From assembly GCA_964549505.1 (NCBI GenBank), contig CAZJVD010000003.1, positions 62,001 to 126,000 of the forward strand: a stretch of 64,000 bases of DNA, given 5' to 3'. Of the stretch, positions 60,666-64,000 are shown piece by piece. A program made the position numbers and the translations under genes. The DNA is from CAZJVD01 sp964549505. GTDB taxonomy: Bacteria; Bdellovibrionota; UBA1018; CAZJVD01. The notes beneath the pieces were generated by a model, which saw only the letters and a program-made list of their open reading frames with translations, was not told the origin of the DNA and ran no database searches. Position 1 is the stretch's first letter. Every line of letters starts with the position of its first letter.

Positions 60666-61385
60666 TTACTTTCTGAACGGCATGCCAAAATGCGTGAGCA
60701 ACGAGCGCGCATGCTCGTTGGTTTTTGCCGTCGTTTCGACCGTTACTGTAAAACCAAAAATCCGCTCGACCTTGTCGTAGTTGATCTGCGGAAAAATAAT
60801 ATGCTCGCGAATACCCATCGAGTAGTTGCCACGTCCATCAAAGGACTTTGCACTCACACCTTTGAAGTCGCGCACCCGCGGCAACGCCACGTTCACAAGA
60901 AGATCGAGAAATTCGTACATGCGTGCTCGTCGGAGCGTCACACGAGCGCCAATCGAAAGGCCCTTACGAATCTTAAACGTTGCGATAGCTTTACGCGCAC
61001 GAGTCACAACGACCTTCTGACCCGAGATCTGCGCTAAATCACTCACAACGCCGTCGAGGACTTTCGGATTTCCTACCGACTCCTTCATGCAGCAATTGAG
61101 AACGACTTTATTGAGACGCGGGACTTGCATCGGGCTCTTAAAGTTAAACTCTTTTTGAAGCGCCGCTACGATGACTTCATCGTAAATCTTCTTCAAATTG
61201 GGTTTATACGACGGCGAAACGCGCGTCGCACCGGCTTCCGCAATCTGAAAGTCTGAGCTCTCGCCCTTCTTTTTCTTCGCGGACTTCCCGTCAGCTGCCT
61301 TTTGAGCTTTCGCTGCAGCCGCTGCCGGATCTTTTTCTTTTTTTGCCGGTTTCTCGGCGTCTTTTTCTTTTTTCTTATCAGCCAT
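60666..61385 (-). CDS. rplE: 50S ribosomal protein L5 with Lys/Ala-rich N-terminal extension
   Basis: 5S rRNA-binding protein. The core begins near residue 57 (SPSYKPNLKKIYDEVIVAAL) and includes QVPRLNKVVLNCCMKESVGN and GNYSMGIREHIIFPQINYD. The first 56 residues are Lys/Ala/Glu-rich and low in complexity (KKKEKDAEKPAKKEKD), so total length is 239 against about 180. It lies between rplX and rpsN. Confidence 0.97.
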   Translation of the reverse strand: MADKKKEKDAEKPAKKEKDPAAAAAKAQKAADGKSAKKKKGESSDFQIAEAGATRVSPSYKPNLKKIYDEVIVAALQKEFNFKSPMQVPRLNKVVLNCCMKESVGNPKVLDGVVSDLAQISGQKVVVTRARKAIATFKIRKGLSIGARVTLRRARMYEFLDLLVNVALPRVRDFKGVSAKSFDGRGNYSMGIREHIIFPQINYDKVERIFGFTVTVETTAKTNEHARSLLTHFGMPFRK

Positions 61386-61394
61386 AAAATTTCC

Positions 61395-61751
61395 TTAACC
61401 GAGTGTCGTCTCGCAACGTCGGCACACACGAACCTTTGACTTCGCAGCCGACTTGCCTTTTCCGTCTTCTTTCACTTTCACTCCAAAACGCACACCGCGG
61501 TTGCACTTCGGGCAGAGCAATTGAATGTTACTGTAATGAATCGATCCTTCTTTTTCCGTGATCCCACCTTGCGGATTCTGTTGGCTGGGTTTCACGTGTC
61601 GCTTCACGAGGTTGATCTTCTCAACCACAACGCGTGAAGACTTCGGAAGAACACGCAAAACTTTACCGTTCTTACCCTTCTCGCGTCCGGCGATCACTTG
61701 GACCATGTCATTCTTTCGAATTCCGAACTCTTGACGTGTTGTTGTCTTCAT
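61395..61751 (-). CDS. rplX: 50S ribosomal protein L24
   Basis: Early large-subunit assembly protein, 118 residues. The KOW motif is clear (RKNDMVQVIAGREKGKNGKV), followed by KINLVKRHVKPSQQNPQGGI. The C-terminal half has Cys pairs (LCPKC and VCRRCETT) that could bind zinc. It sits between rplN and rplE. Confidence 0.95.
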   Translation of the reverse strand: MKTTTRQEFGIRKNDMVQVIAGREKGKNGKVLRVLPKSSRVVVEKINLVKRHVKPSQQNPQGGITEKEGSIHYSNIQLLCPKCNRGVRFGVKVKEDGKGKSAAKSKVRVCRRCETTLG

Positions 61752-61780
61752 AACATTTCCTTAAATCCTAAAATTCCTCT

Positions 61781-62149
61781 CTAAAGCACTTCCGGCGCCA
61801 ACGAGATGATCTTCATAAAATTCTTCGCTCGCAGCTCACGGGCCACGGGTCCAAAGATCCGGGTTCCAATGGGTTCCATCTGCGCATTGATAAGCACAGC
61901 CGAATTCGTGTCGAAACGGATATAGCTACCGTCATTGCGGTTGAGCTCCCGACGAACGCGAACGATCACAGCCTTACAGACTTCGCCCTTCTTCACTTTC
62001 GAGTTTGGAGCTGCGTCCTTAACAGTCACAACAATGACATCGCCAACGGACGCGTACCGACGCTTCGAGCCGCCAAGTACTTTGATACACATGACCGATT
62101 TCGCACCGGAGTTGTCAGCGACATCGAGTCGTGTCTGCTGCTGAATCAT
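61781..62149 (-). CDS. rplN: 50S ribosomal protein L14
   Basis: Large-subunit interface protein, 122 residues of the universal L14: MIQQQTRLDVADNSGAKSVM and FGPVARELRAKNFMKIISLA. It overlaps the rpsQ stop by four bases. Nothing is unusual. Confidence 0.97.
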   Translation of the reverse strand: MIQQQTRLDVADNSGAKSVMCIKVLGGSKRRYASVGDVIVVTVKDAAPNSKVKKGEVCKAVIVRVRRELNRNDGSYIRFDTNSAVLINAQMEPIGTRIFGPVARELRAKNFMKIISLAPEVL

Positions 62150-62556
62150 GACAACACCTCAGCATGGGCACGACGAACGATCTTCTGAAGGGCCCAACGC
62201 TTCTCGCTGCTCATCGGACGCGTTTCCACGATCGAAACCAGATCACCGACTTTTGCCTGGTTGGTTTCATCGTGCGCCTTCACTTTGCGCGAACGCTCAA
62301 CATACTTTTTGTAAAGACCGTGCTTCACCGTACGCTTGACAACGACAACGATGGTCTTCTTCATCTTGTCACTGACAACCGTCCCGAGCAGTTCCATCCG
62401 ATGACGACCGGTTGCTTCGACTGCGGTATCACCTGCTGTCGACGCACTTGCAGCGGTCTGCGCTTTCGGTGCCCGTGGCGGTGCTTTCGGCGCCGCTTTC
62501 GCTTTAGCAGTCGGTTTCTTCTCTTTTGCCAAATCTTTTGTAGGAGTCTTAGCCAT
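62146..62556 (-). CDS. rpsQ: 30S ribosomal protein S17 with N-terminal extension
   Basis: Small-subunit assembly protein. The S17 core (LLGTVVSDKMKKTIVVVVKR, then VKAHDETNQAKVGDLVSIVE) starts near residue 52, after an Ala/Lys/Pro/Thr-rich extension (AKAKAAPKAPPRAPKAQ). Total length is 136 against about 85. It follows rpmC by three bases. Confidence 0.96.
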   Translation of the reverse strand: MAKTPTKDLAKEKKPTAKAKAAPKAPPRAPKAQTAASASTAGDTAVEATGRHRMELLGTVVSDKMKKTIVVVVKRTVKHGLYKKYVERSRKVKAHDETNQAKVGDLVSIVETRPMSSEKRWALQKIVRRAHAEVLS

Positions 62557-62559
62557 ACT

Positions 62560-62784
62560 TTACACCTTTCTCGCTGGCGGAGTCGGTTGCGCGCCCAGTG
62601 CGGTCACACGTCCCTTTAAGCGAGCCAATTCTTTGCGCTCTTTCCAAACGCTTGCCGTGTTCTCGAGTTGACCGGTTCGCATCCGAATACGATTGCGAAA
62701 CAAGGACTCTTCGACGCCCTTAATCTTAGCCAGCACTTCATCACGACTTAAGTTCGAAACTTCTTTCATCGACTTCTTTGCCAT
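62560..62784 (-). CDS. rpmC: 50S ribosomal protein L29
   Basis: A 74-residue L29 near the exit tunnel: LSRDEVLAKIKGVEESLFRN and ELARLKGRVTAL. It is slightly longer than usual at each end. It lies between rplP and rpsQ in the S10-type order. Confidence 0.95.
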   Translation of the reverse strand: MAKKSMKEVSNLSRDEVLAKIKGVEESLFRNRIRMRTGQLENTASVWKERKELARLKGRVTALGAQPTPPARKV

Positions 62785-62832
62785 AAACTTTCCTTAAACT
62801 GCTTTTTCCTTCACTGGCCGTTCACCGGTGTT

Positions 62833-63327
62833 TCACTGTACCGCTGCTTCCGGAGCTGCTGCCGGCTTCTTAGGCGCTGGCGGCTCAATCGGAGCCAGTT
62901 TTGCAAGGGCACGAAGAGCCACAGGACGCGCGATCGCCTTGCACTTGATTGACAGCTTGTGACTTGCGAGTCGAAGCGCTTCAAACGCCTCTTCTTTCGG
63001 AATCCCAGCCATCTCATAGATGATCCGGCCCGGCTTGATCACCGCTGCCCACTCTTCGACGCTCCCTTTTCCGCCACCCATGCGTGTTTCAGCTGGCTTC
63101 TTCGTGATCGGCTTGTCCGGAAACACTCGAACCCAGATGTCGCCGCCGCGCTTGATAAAACGGGTCATCGCGACGCGCGAAGCCTCAAGCTGTCGCGCTG
63201 TAATACGGCCACGGCCCACTGCCTGAAGTGCGTAATCGCCAAACTGAATCGTTCCGCCACGCAGAGCGAAACCACGATTGCGACCTTTGCGCTGTTTTCG
63301 CCATTTGACTCGTTTAGGTGCCAACAT
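62833..63327 (-). CDS. rplP: 50S ribosomal protein L16
   Basis: Large-subunit A-site protein, 164 residues. The core has MLAPKRVKWRKQRKGRNRGF, TARQLEASRVAMTRFIKRGG and RMGGGKGSVEEWAAVIKPGR. A Pro/Ala/Lys-rich tail (PPAPKKPAAAPEAAVQ) of about 25 residues extends it. It lies 23 bases downstream of rpsC. Confidence 0.97.
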   Translation of the reverse strand: MLAPKRVKWRKQRKGRNRGFALRGGTIQFGDYALQAVGRGRITARQLEASRVAMTRFIKRGGDIWVRVFPDKPITKKPAETRMGGGKGSVEEWAAVIKPGRIIYEMAGIPKEEAFEALRLASHKLSIKCKAIARPVALRALAKLAPIEPPAPKKPAAAPEAAVQ

Positions 63328-63350
63328 AAATCGTCGTCCTTAAAATTGAG

Positions 63351-64000
63351 TTAACCACTCCGCAGGGCTTTTGCCTGTTGAGCAGCTTGCTTCTTGAGCG
63401 TCGTGGTCACGCCGAAATAAATCCACGTTTTGATCCCAATCACACCGTAGGTCGTGTAAGCCTCAGCAAAACCATAATCAATGTTTGCGCGCAGTGTGTG
63501 GAGTGGAACACTGTCCTCACTGTACCATTCGCGGCGAGCGATTTCGGCGCCACCGAGACGTCCAGAAACTTGAATCTTGATACCCTTGATCCCGTGCTTG
63601 AATGCCGAGGTCATCGCCTTCTTCATCGCGCGACGGAAAGCGATCCGCTTTTCGAGCTGCGCGCCGACCATTTCCGCAACAAGTTGCGCATTGGACTCCG
63701 GCGACTTGACCTCAACGATGTTGAGCATGAGTTCGCTCTTGGAAAGTCGTTGTACGTCCGCTTTTAAGAGCTCAACGCCTGAGCCTTTTTTCCCAATCAC
63801 GATACCAGGACGAGCCGTGTGAACATTGATTTTCACCTTGCTCGCAGCGCGCTCAATCTCGATCTTTGCGATACCCGCGCTGTAAAGCTTATGCTTCAGG
63901 TAACGACGGAGCTTGATGTCTTCATGAAGAAGAGTCGCGTAGTTCTGTCGGGAGTACCAGCGGCTATCCCAGGTCTTTGTGACCCCGAGGCGAAAGCCGA
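63351..64000 (-). CDS. rpsC: 30S ribosomal protein S3, N-terminal part beyond window
   Basis: Small-subunit entry-channel protein. Only the last 216 codons are in the window; the frame stays open to the edge, where it reads GFRLGVTKTWDSRWYSRQNY. The KH-domain loop is IVIGKKG, and the C-terminal domain has GRLGGAEIARREWYSEDSVP. It is first of the visible ribosomal genes, followed by rplP. Confidence 0.97.
   Translation of the reverse strand, partial: GFRLGVTKTWDSRWYSRQNYATLLHEDIKLRRYLKHKLYSAGIAKIEIERAASKVKINVHTARPGIVIGKKGSGVELLKADVQRLSKSELMLNIVEVKSPESNAQLVAEMVGAQLEKRIAFRRAMKKAMTSAFKHGIKGIKIQVSGRLGGAEIARREWYSEDSVPLHTLRANIDYGFAEAYTTYGVIGIKTWIYFGVTTTLKKQAAQQAKALRSG

Overview
The window is bacterial chromosome of moderate-to-high GC with dense, operon-packed genes. 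The double-membrane envelope (secretin, putative beta-barrel proteins, lipoproteins), a sigma-54 activator, a methylcitrate cycle and a Tad pilus locus full of FHA domains fit a Gram-negative of the Bdellovibrionota / Oligoflexia / former delta-proteobacterial type. That placement is an inference from gene content, not from a search. There is no rRNA, CRISPR array, prophage or integrase.

Layout. 1-17 kb is a mixed housekeeping region: D-Ala-D-Ala ligase (cut by the window edge), glutamate dehydrogenase, a tandem pair of secreted paralogues (the first frameshifted), a lipoprotein followed by a secreted trypsin-like protease, tRNA-Val(CAC) beside a 106-nt inverted repeat, a double-TM2 protein, a CTP-dependent lipid kinase relative, a MinD-like ATPase, a J-like/HTH fusion, an RluA-family pseudouridine synthase, a YfiH/PgeF-type protein, Lon and a CheY-like receiver.

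17-34.4 kb, all on the minus strand, is one large Tad (Flp) locus. In transcription order it has TadC, a DUF192 protein, three membrane FHA proteins (two with TPR-like C termini, one with a PAS-like end), a degenerate PP2C, then from a separate promoter three Flp-like pilins, two TadE-like pseudopilins, RcpC/CpaB, the RcpA/CpaC secretin, a single-chain fusion of TadZ/CpaE with the CpaF ATPase, TadB, a secreted RHS/YD-repeat protein and two small secreted peptides. FHA and PP2C genes tied to the machine suggest phospho-threonine control of pilus assembly or secretion. No kinase, prepilin peptidase or TadD is visible here.

34.5-39.2 kb holds a plus-strand chain: a YihY-type membrane protein, a secreted protein, two DppB/DppC-type permeases and NagZ. 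The genes overlap by 4 nt. Between dppC and nagZ sits a 269-bp element with perfect 27-bp terminal inverted repeats, a TA duplication and two long internal hairpins. Removing it in silico restores a TAATG stop/start overlap, which implies the permeases and NagZ were one translationally coupled unit, plausibly for cell-wall muropeptide uptake and recycling. Short matches to the element's end occur at three other gene boundaries.

39.2-50.1 kb holds an EEP-family hydrolase, the prpD-prpB-prpC methylcitrate cluster, a secreted protein, a sigma-54 activator with a PocR-like sensor, a cysteine desulfurase, a TlpA-like lipoprotein, an HNH nuclease and a sigma-like/anti-sigma pair. 50.1-64 kb is a secreted coiled-coil protein followed by the conserved ribosomal supergroup on the minus strand, read from rpsC (cut by the window end) through spc and alpha genes to rplQ. 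Several of these ribosomal proteins carry Ala/Lys/Pro-rich tails.
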